Source: Alphaproteobacteria bacterium (GTDB lineage Bacteria; Pseudomonadota; Alphaproteobacteria; Caulobacterales; Caulobacteraceae). From it: DNA of 64,000 nt. The notes under the pieces were generated by a model. The model made no database searches. It was not told the origin of the DNA and saw only the letters and a list, made by a program, of their open reading frames with translations. The DNA lies in the NCBI GenBank assembly GCA_018826515.1, contig JAHKAM010000029.1, forward strand, positions 1 through 64,000. The letters are read 5' to 3'. How positions within the stretch are numbered: the first letter of the stretch is position 1; the number at the start of each line of letters is the position of its first letter. Both the position numbers and the translations under genes were made by a program. Positions 8,046-17,856 of this stretch are shown piece by piece.

Positions 8046-8909
8046 TCACCGCTTCTGACACCCCGGGCACCAGAAGGTCGAGCGGCCGGCCTGGACCGTG
8101 CGTTTGACCACGCCCGCGCAGCCGTCGGCCAGACAGGGCTGGCCCTCGCGGCCGTAGACGTCGAAACGGTGCTGGAAATAGCCCTGGCCGCCGTCGGCGT
8201 TGGCGAAATCCTTCAGCGTCGAACCGCCGGCGAGGATGGCCTCGTTGAGGACGTCCCGGACCACGGCGGCGAGGGTTTCAAGCCGGGGTTTCGAGACCTT
8301 CCCCGCGGCGACCAGGGGCGAGATGCGCGCGCGGTACAGGGCCTCGCAGACGTAGATGTTGCCGAGGCCGGCGACGGTGCGCTGGTCCAGCAGGCTGACC
8401 TTGATGTTCTGCTTCTTGCCGGAAAAGGCCTCGGCGAGGTGGGCGCCGGAGAAGCCGTTGCCGAGCGGTTCGGGGCCGAGGGCGGCGAACCATGGATGGG
8501 CCTCGACCCCGGCGGTCGGGATCAGGCCCATGAAGCCGAAGCGGCGGGCGTCGGCGAAACCGACGCGGGTCGTGACGGCGCCCCGTACGGCGCAGAGGCT
8601 CATATGTTCGTGCTTGCCGGCGATGGGCGCGGCGTCCTCGAATTCGCCCAGCTGTTCGCCGTCGAGGGTGAAGCGTCCGGTCATGCCGAGGTGGCTGACC
8701 CAGGTCTCGCCGGTGGAGAGCGGGAACAGCAGGTATTTGGCCCGCCGGTCGAGGCGTTCGACGGTCGCGCCTTCGAGGCGCTCGACGAACCGGTCCGGAA
8801 AGGGGAAGCGCAGGTCGGGCCGGTTCTGGCGCACCCGCGTCAGGCGCGCCCCGGTCAGGACGGGCTCAAGGCCGCGACGGACGGTTTCGACCTCGGGGAG
8901 TTCGGGCAT
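8046..8909 (-). CDS. mutM: Formamidopyrimidine-DNA glycosylase
   Basis: MutM (Fpg) removes 8-oxoguanine and ring-opened purines from DNA. The 287-residue protein begins PELPEVETVRRGL after Met, with the catalytic amino-terminal proline and glutamate. The lysine block RRAKYLLF is present, and the carboxyl end has a zinc finger of form CLADGC then CPGC. Length is at the family norm. It is followed on the minus strand by an inverted-repeat element and enoyl-CoA hydratase. Upstream lie a second element and the tail of a cytochrome gene. Confidence 0.97.
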   Translation of the reverse strand: MPELPEVETVRRGLEPVLTGARLTRVRQNRPDLRFPFPDRFVERLEGATVERLDRRAKYLLFPLSTGETWVSHLGMTGRFTLDGEQLGEFEDAAPIAGKHEHMSLCAVRGAVTTRVGFADARRFGFMGLIPTAGVEAHPWFAALGPEPLGNGFSGAHLAEAFSGKKQNIKVSLLDQRTVAGLGNIYVCEALYRARISPLVAAGKVSKPRLETLAAVVRDVLNEAILAGGSTLKDFANADGGQGYFQHRFDVYGREGQPCLADGCAGVVKRTVQAGRSTFWCPGCQKR

Positions 8910-8937
8910 GGGGAGGAGTCTGACGCGGTGGATGAAG

Positions 8938-9088
8938 GAGTGGCTGGTGGCTAGTGGCTAGTGATTAGTGGCTGGCCGCCGCCTGTGCGGGAGCGCGGTC
9001 CGCGCCGCCCTTCCGCCGTCAGAGACGGCGGCGATCACCAACCACCGGCCACTAGTCACTAGTCACTAGCCACTGACCACTAATCACT
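8938..9088. repeat. Heptad inverted-repeat element 4
   Basis: The left arm at 8938-8972 uses the units TGGCTGG, CTAGTGG, CTAGTGA and TTAGTGG. The right arm at about 9033-9088 has seven or more units, several of CACTAGT or CACTAGC type. The core starts CTGGCC and contains GCGCCGCCCTTCCGCCG at 9002-9018. The right arm ends 2 bp from the stop codon of the cytochrome c' remnant on the minus strand. Confidence 0.93.
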
Positions 9089-9090
9089 TT

Positions 9091-9150
9091 TCAGCCCGCC
9101 TTGTACCCGTCGTGACACGACTGGCAGCTCGCCGCACCGCGGCCCACCGG
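9091..9150 (-). pseudogene. Carboxyl-terminal remnant of a cytochrome c' (class II c-type cytochrome)
   Basis: Twenty codons on the minus strand read PVGRGAASCQSCHDGYKAG followed by TGA. The CxxCH haem motif about nine residues from the carboxyl end, followed by aromatic and basic residues, is the hallmark of class II cytochromes c (c', c556). The frame upstream runs directly into the core and arm of another heptad element, and no start or helix-bundle region is present. The rest of the gene therefore seems to have been lost. This is too short to prove by eye; chance similarity is possible, but the motif, its place and the stop codon agree well. Confidence 0.55.
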
Positions 9151-9159
9151 GCGGCGAAG

Positions 9160-9225
9160 CGGCGCTGATTGCGCCGCCCTTCCGCGGACGAGGAGCCCGC
9201 AATCACTAACCACTAGCCACTAACC
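9160..9225. repeat. Partial heptad inverted-repeat element 5
   Basis: The conserved core block GCGCCGCCCTTCCGC lies at 9171-9185, and one arm of CACTAAC/CACTAGC units follows at 9200-9225. No matching opposite arm is found next to this core; the nearest is that of element 4, in the same orientation as this arm. The missing arm and the truncated cytochrome gene suggest a deletion junction. Confidence 0.8.
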
Positions 9226-9269
9226 CCTTTCTCCGCTTACCTCCGCAGCAACGAGGGAGAGGGACCCCA

Positions 9270-11327
9270 ATGACCGACACACCCGCGAGGGCGCCCGCAA
9301 GCGGCGTCAAACGGATCGAACTGACGCTGCGCGCCCTGGCGCTGGGCTGTTTGCTGGCCGTCGTCTTCACCGCCGCCAACACCTACCTGGGCCTGAAGGT
9401 CGGGCTGACCTTCGCCTCGGCCATTCCGGCGGCGGTCATCTCCATGGCCATCCTGCGGATGTTCAAGGACTCGACCATCTGGGAGAACATGACCGTCCAG
9501 ACCGTCGCCTCGGTCGGCGGCGCGATGAGCGCGATCATCTTCGTCCTGCCCGGCCTGGTCATGGTCGGCTGGTGGATGGAGTTTCCGTTCTGGGAGTCGG
9601 TGCTGATCTGCAGCTTCGGCGGGGTGCTGGGCGTGACCTTCTCCATCCCGCTGCGACGCGCATTGGTGGTGCAGGGCGGCCTGCCCTATCCCGAGGGCCG
9701 CGCGGCGGCCGAGGTGCTGACCGTCGGATCGCGCGGGGCCGAACAGACCGAGAGCGCCGTGCGCGAGAACGCTTCCGGCCTGTGGGTCGTGATCACCGGG
9801 GCGGTGGTCTCGGCGGGCTACGCCCTGCTGGTGGCGGGCCGGGTGTTCGCCGGCGAGGCGGCGCGGTTCATCAAGCTTCCGGCGACGCTGGGCGGCGGGG
9901 CCACGGGCCTGGGCTTCAGCATGCAGTTCGCCCTGCTGGGGGCGGGCCATCTGATCGGTCTGGCCGTGGGCCTGGCCCAGCTGTTCGGCCTGCTTCTGGC
10001 CTGGGGGATCGCGGTGCCGATCCTGACCAGTCCCGACACCATCGCCTGGATGACCGCCAACGGCATTCCCTCCATCGCCTCGACCATCGAGGCCGGGGCG
10101 CCGGCCGAGGAACTGGCCCTGACGACCTGGAGCCGCGAGGTGCGGCTGATGGGCGCCGGGGTCATCGGCGTGGCGGCCATCTGGACGCTGATCAAACTGG
10201 CCGGGCCGCTGATCGGCGGACTGGCCTCGGCCCTGGCCGACAATCGTCGTCGTCAGGGCGGCGAGGTTCTGGACCGCGCCGAGCAGGACATTCCGATCAA
10301 TATCGTCGCCGGCCTGTCGGTCGCCTGCCTGATCGGCATCGGCGGACTTCTGGCCTGGTTCGCCCAGGGCAATCCGACCCTGGCCGGTTCGACGGCCATG
10401 CTGGTCGGCGGCGGCCTGGTCTATGTGGTCTTCATCGGCTTCGCCGTGGCCGCGATCTGCGGCTACATGGCCGGACTCATCGGATCGTCGAACAGCCCGG
10501 TGTCGGGCGTGGGCATCCTGGCCATCGTCATCGCCTCGCTGCTGATGCTGGGCGTGCTGGCGCTGGCCGGCCTGCCCGCCGATCCCTCGGTGATCGCCTT
10601 CGCCCTGATCGTGACGGCGATCGTCTTCGCCGTGGCCGTAATCGCCAACGACAACCTCCAGGACCTGAAGACCGCCCAGCTGGTCCACGCCTCGCCGTGG
10701 CGTCAGCAGACGGCGCTGATCGTCGGCGTCGGCGCGGGCGCCCTGGTCATCCCCTTCATCCTGAACCTGCTCAACAAGGCGTTCGGCTTCGAGGGCGGGC
10801 CGGCCGGCATCGCCGACGAGCCGCTGGCGGCGCCCCAGGCCACCCTGATCTCGGCCCTGGCGCGCGGCGTCATCGGCGGCGACCTGCGCTGGGACCTGAT
10901 CGGGCTCGGCGCGGCGATCGGCGTGGTCATCATCATCCTGGACGCCATGCTGGCCGGCGCGACGAAGGGGAAGATGAAACTGCCGCCGCTGGCCGTGGGC
11001 ATCGGCTTCTATCTGCCGGCCGCGGTGACCACCATGCTGGTGGTCGGGGCGGTCTGCGGCTGGGTCTATGACAAGGCGATCAAGACCACCCGGTTCGCCG
11101 ACGTCGGCCGCCGCATGGGCGTGCTGCTGGCGTCCGGTCTGATCGTCGGCGAGAGCCTGTTCCTGGTCATGACGGCCGGGGTCATCGTCTCCACCGACAA
11201 CGAGGCGCCCTTCGCCATGCTGCCCGAGGGCTCGACCTGGCCGGCCATGACAGCGGGCATCGCGGTCTTCGTGGCGCTGACGTTGATCCTGTACGCCTGG
11301 GTGCGGAGCCGGTCGGCGAAAGTCTGA
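9270..11327 (+). CDS. OPT family oligopeptide transporter
   Basis: This polytopic inner-membrane transporter of the OPT superfamily has 685 residues and at least fourteen hydrophobic segments spread along its length. The family block NTYLGLKVGLTFASAIPAAV occurs at about residues 35-54, followed by PYPEGRAAAEVL at about 139-150, a conserved OPT motif. Known members import small peptides or metal chelates by proton symport; the substrate here cannot be read from sequence. The start ATG is preceded by GGGAGAGGG. It stands alone, with heptad elements upstream and a hairpin terminator downstream. Confidence 0.92.
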   Translation: MTDTPARAPASGVKRIELTLRALALGCLLAVVFTAANTYLGLKVGLTFASAIPAAVISMAILRMFKDSTIWENMTVQTVASVGGAMSAIIFVLPGLVMVGWWMEFPFWESVLICSFGGVLGVTFSIPLRRALVVQGGLPYPEGRAAAEVLTVGSRGAEQTESAVRENASGLWVVITGAVVSAGYALLVAGRVFAGEAARFIKLPATLGGGATGLGFSMQFALLGAGHLIGLAVGLAQLFGLLLAWGIAVPILTSPDTIAWMTANGIPSIASTIEAGAPAEELALTTWSREVRLMGAGVIGVAAIWTLIKLAGPLIGGLASALADNRRRQGGEVLDRAEQDIPINIVAGLSVACLIGIGGLLAWFAQGNPTLAGSTAMLVGGGLVYVVFIGFAVAAICGYMAGLIGSSNSPVSGVGILAIVIASLLMLGVLALAGLPADPSVIAFALIVTAIVFAVAVIANDNLQDLKTAQLVHASPWRQQTALIVGVGAGALVIPFILNLLNKAFGFEGGPAGIADEPLAAPQATLISALARGVIGGDLRWDLIGLGAAIGVVIIILDAMLAGATKGKMKLPPLAVGIGFYLPAAVTTMLVVGAVCGWVYDKAIKTTRFADVGRRMGVLLASGLIVGESLFLVMTAGVIVSTDNEAPFAMLPEGSTWPAMTAGIAVFVALTLILYAWVRSRSAKV

Positions 11328-11371
11328 TCCGCCCTCTCGTCGCCGCTTTCCCAGGCGATAAGACCGCCGTT

Positions 11372-11405
11372 ACGCCGGTGCGTGTTCCTCACGCACTGGC
11401 GTTTC
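11372..11405 (+). terminator. Hairpin terminator after the OPT transporter
   Basis: A 13-bp stem with one mismatch (ACGCCGGTGCGTG against CACGCACTGGCGT) and a TTCCT loop is followed by TTT. It lies 45 bp past the OPT stop codon. Confidence 0.6.
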
Positions 11406-11511
11406 CGCGTTCGCCCCTGTAAGAGGCGCGCGCTCCCCGCACCGTCGCCTGAACCCAGCCGCCGCCCCAACCTTTCGACCGGGCCGGCCGCCTTGCACGT
11501 CTGATAGTCAA

Positions 11512-13341
<1,830 letters not shown>

Positions 13342-13478
13342 AAACGGCGCCCACGGAGCCTGAATCGGCCAATCCAGGCCGACTCGGGGTCATTTGGGGG
13401 CGGACGAAACTAACGGTCACAGCCCGGGTTTTCCTGTCGGTGCGAGCCCTCCCCGCTCGCGTAGACAAGGCAGATATC

Positions 13479-13997
13479 ATGCGAAAGACCGCGCTCCTCA
13501 CGGGCGTCGCCGGCCTGTTCCTCATGACCGCTCCCGCGTTCGCACAGGACAGCACGGCGCCGCAGACCCCGCCCGCTCCGGCCGAGGCCGCGCCGCCGAC
13601 GGCGGAACAACCCGCGACCCTGACCCTGCAGCCCGGCTCCGACGTCAAGGGCTCGGACGGGATGGTGCTGGGACAGCTGGAAGGCGCCCGCACCACCGGG
13701 ACCGGTCAGGAGCTGACCGTTCGCGGGCCTGACGGCCAGCTGCGCGCCGTGCCGGTGACCGCCGGCGTGCGCCAGGAAGGCACGGGCGTTGCGGTCGGCT
13801 GGACCAGCGCCCAGTTCTCGGCCGCCCCGGCGATCACCGGGGAGGCGGCGCCCGTGGCCGACCCTGCCGCTGCCCCCATGCCCGAGGAAACGGGCGCGGT
13901 CCCGACGACGCCGCCGACCCTGCCCGAACCCATGGAGCCGACCGACCCGGCTCCGGAAACGGTGGGCCCCACCGCGCCTGACGCGCCGGGCGCCTGA
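13479..13997 (+). CDS. Secreted proline/alanine-rich protein of unknown function
   Basis: A 172-residue protein with a clear signal peptide (MRKTALLTGVAGLFLMTAPA, cleavage expected after AFA-QDS). The mature part starts with a Pro/Ala-rich linker. A compact central region follows with GSDVKGSDGMVLGQLEGA, resembling short PRC-barrel-like or beta-strand segments. The tail is acidic and Pro/Thr-rich. The ATG at 13479 is chosen because the signal peptide begins there and AAGG lies upstream; longer in-frame starts would bury it. A strong hairpin terminator follows. I do not recognise a named family. Confidence 0.75.
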   Translation: MRKTALLTGVAGLFLMTAPAFAQDSTAPQTPPAPAEAAPPTAEQPATLTLQPGSDVKGSDGMVLGQLEGARTTGTGQELTVRGPDGQLRAVPVTAGVRQEGTGVAVGWTSAQFSAAPAITGEAAPVADPAAAPMPEETGAVPTTPPTLPEPMEPTDPAPETVGPTAPDAPGA

Positions 13998-14020
13998 CCC
14001 GCCGGCTTTCGGCCAAGAAA

Positions 14021-14050
14021 AAAGGGCGGCTCCTCGCGGAGCCGCCCTTT
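14021..14050. terminator. Bidirectional hairpin terminator
   Basis: A perfect 13-bp stem AAAGGGCGGCTCC/GGAGCCGCCCTTT with a TCGC loop. The A- and T-rich stem ends suit termination from both sides, between the secreted-protein gene (plus) and glsB-like gene (minus). Confidence 0.85.
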
Positions 14051-14071
14051 GTCGTTTCAGGCGGACGCCGT

Positions 14072-14311
14072 CTAGCGGCGCTTCACCAGCCCCAGCAGGA
14101 AGAGCAGCAGAATGGCGCCGAGCGTCGCCACGATGGTGGAGCCGATCCAGCCGCCCCAGGCGAAGCCGAGAGCATTGGCGATGAAGCCGCCGATGACGGC
14201 GCCGACGATGCCGACAATCAGGTTGGTCACGAGGCCATGGCTACGGCCCATGATTTTCTCGGCCAGGAAGCCGGCGATGATGCCGACGATAATCCAGAAG
14301 ATAATGTTCAT
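14072..14311 (-). CDS. GlsB/YeaQ/YmgE family stress-response membrane protein
   Basis: A 79-residue, very hydrophobic inner-membrane protein with three glycine-rich transmembrane segments: residues 3-15 (IIFWIIVGIIAGF), about 27-47, and 55-75. GIIAGFLAEKIMG and IVGAVIGGFIANALG are typical of the transglycosylase-associated (GlsB/YeaQ) family, often induced by general stress. The precise function is unknown in the family. The ribosome binding site GGAAGGG stands 7 bases before the ATG. It is monocistronic and convergent with the secreted-protein gene. Confidence 0.9.
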   Translation of the reverse strand: MNIIFWIIVGIIAGFLAEKIMGRSHGLVTNLIVGIVGAVIGGFIANALGFAWGGWIGSTIVATLGAILLLFLLGLVKRR

Positions 14312-14500
14312 TGATAGTTCCCTTCCTCAGACAAGCAGTCTCGGTGGCGGTAATGCGCCGGTGCGGCAACGGTTGCGCCTTCGGTCGCAAAACACCGCTC
14401 ATTGACAATCCCCCGTCACGCGAGCGCGGCATGGTGCTTGCCACTTGAAGGGCGAGCCGTCCCGCTTCGGGACAGCCCGCCAACAAGGGGAAATGGGGCC

Positions 14501-14878
14501 ATGGCCACCGATATCGACCTTCACCTGGGCCGCCGCCTGCGCCGCCGTCGTCGGCTTCTGGGCCTGACGCAGCAGCAACTGGCCACGCAGGTCGGGATCC
14601 GCTTCCAGCAGATCCAGAAATACGAATGCGGCGCCAATCGCATCTCGGCCGCGCGCCTGTGGCAGCTGTCCGAGGCGCTGGAATCGCCGGTCAGCTATTT
14701 CTACGACGGTCTGGAAGAGGCCATCGAGCGCAAGGAGGCGGCCAACCAGGGCGGCGAGATGTTTTCCCGCAAAGAAACCCTCGACCTGATCCAGGCCTAC
14801 TATCAGCTGGACGAGAAGCCGCGCCGGCGGCTGCTGGATCTGGCCAAGTCGCTGCATGCCGAGGGCGACGCGGCCTAG
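14501..14878 (+). CDS. XRE-family helix-turn-helix transcriptional regulator
   Basis: A 125-residue protein whose first 70 residues form a Cro/C1-type HTH: LGRRLRRRRRLLGLTQQQLA, then VGIRFQQIQKYECGANRISAARL with the recognition helix, then LWQLSEALESPVSYFYDG. The carboxyl half is a charged helical extension (SRKETLDLIQAYYQLDEKPRRRLLDLAK). This architecture is common in alphaproteobacterial one-domain regulators; the target is unknown. The ATG at 14501 has AAGGGG upstream and begins at the domain boundary. The following hisN-like gene is on the same strand, separated by a heptad repeat hairpin starting about 10 bases after this stop codon. Confidence 0.88.
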   Translation: MATDIDLHLGRRLRRRRRLLGLTQQQLATQVGIRFQQIQKYECGANRISAARLWQLSEALESPVSYFYDGLEEAIERKEAANQGGEMFSRKETLDLIQAYYQLDEKPRRRLLDLAKSLHAEGDAA

Positions 14879-14888
14879 GGATAAGGTC

Positions 14889-14978
14889 CTGGGGCTTAGG
14901 GCTTGGGGCTTAGGGCTTAGGGAGAAGGAATTGGGCGGGGCGCTTGACTAAGCCCCAAGCCCTAAGCCCTAAGCCCTC
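14889..14978. repeat. Heptad inverted-repeat element 6, TTAGGGC variant
   Basis: The left arm at 14889-14922 is built of 7-bp units AGGGCTT/GGGGCTT. The right arm at 14948-14978 is the inverse (CCCTAAG units). The 25-bp centre is unlike other cores. It begins about 10 bp after the regulator stop codon, and its right arm ends 2 bp before the hisN start codon. The unit TTAGGGC differs from TTAGTGG at two positions, so this appears to be a diverged member of the same family. Confidence 0.9.
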
Positions 14979-14980
14979 CC

Positions 14981-15766
14981 ATGACCGAGTACGAACTGTT
15001 CGCCGTCGACCTGGCCCGCGAGGCCGCCCGCGTCTCCCTGCCGTATTTTCGCGGCGCGTTTGAGGAGACGGACAAGGGCGGCCCCGGCGCCTTCGATCCG
15101 GTCACCCAGGCCGACCGCGAGGCCGAGGCGGCGCTCCGCGCCCTTATCGCGGCCCGCTATCCGGACCACGGCGTCATCGGGGAGGAATATGGCGAGGACC
15201 GGCCCGAGGCTGACCACGTCTGGATCCTCGACCCGATCGACGGCACCCGCGCCTTCATCGCCGGCCTGCCGCTGTGGACCAATCTGATCGCCCTGCGCAC
15301 CGAAGGCCGCCCGACGACGGGGGTGATCGGCCAGCCGTATCTGGATGAAATTTTTCTGGGCGGCCCGTCCGGGGCCCGCTTGCTCAAGGGCGGGGCGGAG
15401 ACGCCGCTGGCCGTGCGGCCCTGTCCGCGCCTGACCGACGCCGTCATCGCCACGACCGATCCCGACCTGTTCACCGGCGCCGAACTGGGGGCCTGGACGC
15501 AGGTCCGCGCCGCCGCGCGGCTGGCCCGGCTGGGCTGCGACGCCTACGCCTATGCGATGCTGGCCGCGGGCCGGATCGATCTGGTGGCCGAAAGCGGACT
15601 GAAGGTCTGGGACTGGTCGGCCCTCGTGCCCGTTATCGAAGCCGCCGGCGGCGAGGTCACTGACTGGCGCGGCGGGACGCCGGACGGCAACGGGCAGATC
15701 CTGGCCGTGGGCGACGTCGGCATCCGCGAGCAGGCGCTGGTGACGTTGCGGCGGGCGGCGCTTTAG
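14981..15766 (+). CDS. hisN: Histidinol-phosphatase / inositol-phosphatase family protein
   Basis: A Mg-dependent phosphatase of the inositol monophosphatase fold, 261 residues. Metal-binding motifs are present: GEEYGED near residue 67, WILDPIDGTRAF near 81-92, and WDWSALVPVIEAAGG near the end. Members of this subgroup include HisN histidinol-phosphate phosphatases of alphaproteobacteria; inositol-1-phosphatase activity cannot be excluded. The ATG at 14981 has no Shine-Dalgarno sequence, because the heptad-repeat arm (CCCTAAG units) runs to within two bases of it. Translation may be leader-poor or affected by the hairpin. Confidence 0.82.
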   Translation: MTEYELFAVDLAREAARVSLPYFRGAFEETDKGGPGAFDPVTQADREAEAALRALIAARYPDHGVIGEEYGEDRPEADHVWILDPIDGTRAFIAGLPLWTNLIALRTEGRPTTGVIGQPYLDEIFLGGPSGARLLKGGAETPLAVRPCPRLTDAVIATTDPDLFTGAELGAWTQVRAAARLARLGCDAYAYAMLAAGRIDLVAESGLKVWDWSALVPVIEAAGGEVTDWRGGTPDGNGQILAVGDVGIREQALVTLRRAAL

Positions 15767-15767
15767 A

Positions 15768-15793
15768 AGTCCTCCCCCTGTGGGGGGAGGACT
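15768..15793. terminator. Hairpin between convergent hisN and hydrolase genes
   Basis: An 11-bp stem AGTCCTCCCCC/GGGGGAGGACT with a small loop lies directly after the hisN stop and 8 bp before the end of the convergent hydrolase gene. No T tract follows on either side. Confidence 0.6.
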
Positions 15794-15801
15794 GCGATGA
15801 C

Positions 15802-16842
15802 TCAGGCCGCTTCGGTGGGTTCGCTGACCGGTTCGGGGGCCGCCATCGGCGACAGGTCCTCGACCGGCGAGACATAGGCGCCCATGGCGTCGAACTCTTC
15901 GAGGAAGACCGCGCGCATGTCGTCGGCTTCCATGATGATCTCGTGCTTGGCGCCCGGAATCTCGACGTAGCGGCCCCGACCGAGCCGTTTGGCGGCCCAT
16001 TTGTTGGTCTGTTTCCAGACCCGGTCGTCGTCGGCCGCCTGGACGATGGCGACGGGAATGCGCACGGCCTTCAGGGCCTTGGGCTTCAGCGAACGCTCGC
16101 CGGCGTCGAGACCGAAGGCCAGCCAGCCCCAGGTCGGACCGCCCACGGCCAGATGCGGGCAGGCGTAGAGCTGCTGCCGCCATTGTTCGTAGCGGCTCTC
16201 GTCCGAGGTCAGGGCGTCCTTCTCGAAGGTGTGGTCGAACGGATCGTCGGCGTCGTCGAGCACATAGTCGCCAGCCTTGCCGTGGCGCAGGTTCCAGCGC
16301 ACGGCCAGCTTGACCGACCACATCGACCGCTTGCCGGTGCGGATGCGCAGCATGGGGCTGGACAGGATGGCGCCGGCGAACCGCGTCTCGCCGGCCTGCA
16401 GGGTCATCAGGTTCAGCGTGCCGCCCATGGAATGGCCGACCATGACCCAGGGCTTGGGCGCGCGGCCTTCCCAGGCGTCGAGCAGGCGGGCGTAGTCGTC
16501 GAGGAATTCCTCCACCGCCCGGGCGTGACCCTTCAGCCGGTCGGGCAGCAGGCGGGCGGACAGGCCCTGGCCGCGCCAGTCGTGGGCGAGGACGCACCAG
16601 CCGCGGGCGAGGAAATTGCCGATGACCTCATAGTATTTCTCGATCGGCTCGGTGCGGCCCGGGCTGACGACCACGGTGCCACGCGGCTTTTTCGCCACCA
16701 GGGTCGAGGGGGTCCAGAAGGCGGCGCGCAGGCGCAATCCGCCGGCTCCGCGGAACCATTCGCCGACCCCGCCCGGAGGCGCGGAGGCGCCCGGGACCCC
16801 CATCAGGGGCGCATTGGCGGCATAGGCGGCGGCTCGGTTCAC
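15802..16842 (-). CDS. Alpha/beta hydrolase, lysophospholipase-like
   Basis: A 346-residue serine hydrolase of the S33/Hydrolase_4 group (PldB-like). It shows the oxyanion region VVVSPGRTEPIEKYYEV, DWRGQGLS, and the nucleophile elbow VGHSMGGTLN (Ser near residue 138). The acid AADDDRVW and a late histidine in GAKHEIIM complete the triad. The likely role is cleavage of lysophospholipids or monoglycerides. The GTG start overlaps the stop of the upstream methyltransferase-like gene by four bases (GTGA), so the two are translationally coupled. The terminal 20 residues are Pro/Glu-rich. Confidence 0.85.
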   Translation of the reverse strand: MNRAAAYAANAPLMGVPGASAPPGGVGEWFRGAGGLRLRAAFWTPSTLVAKKPRGTVVVSPGRTEPIEKYYEVIGNFLARGWCVLAHDWRGQGLSARLLPDRLKGHARAVEEFLDDYARLLDAWEGRAPKPWVMVGHSMGGTLNLMTLQAGETRFAGAILSSPMLRIRTGKRSMWSVKLAVRWNLRHGKAGDYVLDDADDPFDHTFEKDALTSDESRYEQWRQQLYACPHLAVGGPTWGWLAFGLDAGERSLKPKALKAVRIPVAIVQAADDDRVWKQTNKWAAKRLGRGRYVEIPGAKHEIIMEADDMRAVFLEEFDAMGAYVSPVEDLSPMAAPEPVSEPTEAA

Positions 16843-17750
16843 TCTGGCTTCCTGAATCTCAAGGTCATGCGGTCACTCTCACCGATCTCATCGTATTTCG
16901 ACCGGTCGAAGTCCGGATCGGGCGGCGAGCCGCGCGGCGCGGTCAACCCCATCGGCGGCAGGGTCTCGACGCCGAACGGATGATCCTTGGTATCCCTTTC
17001 ATTCGCGTTGATTTCCGAGGCCGCGACGAAGGCGAATCCCGCTTCGGCCGCCAGCTGTCGCACAAAGGCCTCCTGGACGTAGCCGTTGGCCGCGGCGGGG
17101 TCCTGATCCTCCTCCGGCCCCAGACGATGCTGCTCGACCCCCAGAACGCCGCCCGGGCGGAGCGCGGCATAGGCGTCGGCGAAGGCCTTCTCGGCGATTC
17201 CCGCGGCCATCCACGCATGGATGTTGCGCATGAACAGGACCATGTCGGCCGTGGCCGTTTCGGTCACCGGCCCCGAGGTCGGTCCGAAGGCGGAGAGTTC
17301 GATCTGGCCGTACAGGCGACGGTCGTTGGCGAATCGTTGCTGGAAGGCGGCCATCAGCTGCACCTGGGACGGATCGGCCCCCGGTCCGGTCTGGAATCCC
17401 GCGGCGACATATTTGCCGCCGCCCTCCTCCAGATAGGGCGCGAGGATTTCCGTCCACCAGCCGCTGCCGGGCCAGAATTCGACCACGGTCATGCGCGGCT
17501 GAAGGCCGAAGAAGCGCAGGGTCTCCATGGGATGACGGGAGGCGTCGCGGATCTTGTCCTGGGCCCGCCATGGACCGGCGACGGCCCATTCGAGCGACCC
17601 CTGCGGCGGGCCATCCGGCGTGGGGGGCGGTTCGGCGGTCGGCTCCTCGCGGCTGCAGGCGACAAGACCCGTCAGCGTCAGAGCCGCGCCGCCGGACAAG
17701 ACGCCCCGACGCGACAGCGACAGCCGCCAGTCCTGTCTCGAATTACTCAT
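16839..17750 (-). CDS. Exported lipoprotein with methyltransferase-like fold
   Basis: A 303-residue protein. The amino terminus has a twin-arginine-like SRRGVLSGGAAL and a lipobox LVAC near residue 32, so it is probably an exported lipoprotein. The mature part reads as a class I methyltransferase fold: TVVEFWPGSGWWTEILAPYL (motif I region), TADMVLFMRNIHAW and LRPGGVLGVEQHRL. It ends IGESDRMTLRFRKPE, the same last 15 residues as the next gene upstream. SAM is not expected outside the cytoplasm, so the activity is puzzling. It is coupled to the lysophospholipase-like gene by a 4-base overlap. Confidence 0.75.
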   Translation of the reverse strand: MSNSRQDWRLSLSRRGVLSGGAALTLTGLVACSREEPTAEPPPTPDGPPQGSLEWAVAGPWRAQDKIRDASRHPMETLRFFGLQPRMTVVEFWPGSGWWTEILAPYLEEGGGKYVAAGFQTGPGADPSQVQLMAAFQQRFANDRRLYGQIELSAFGPTSGPVTETATADMVLFMRNIHAWMAAGIAEKAFADAYAALRPGGVLGVEQHRLGPEEDQDPAAANGYVQEAFVRQLAAEAGFAFVAASEINANERDTKDHPFGVETLPPMGLTAPRGSPPDPDFDRSKYDEIGESDRMTLRFRKPE

Positions 17751-17856
17751 CCAGATCCCCTGGAAGACGGTTCTGCACGTTCGGTCCCGCCCCCCGGGGG
17801 CAGGGCTTAACCCTGTTCCCGGGCCCGGTCAAAATGGTTCCGGGCATGGGCCGGCA

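Noticed and set aside
14889..14978. Telomere-like TTAGGG array
   Set aside because: The repeat looks telomeric but has period 7 (TTAGGGC) and is an inverted pair inside a chromosome, so it belongs with the other heptad elements and not with a chromosome end.
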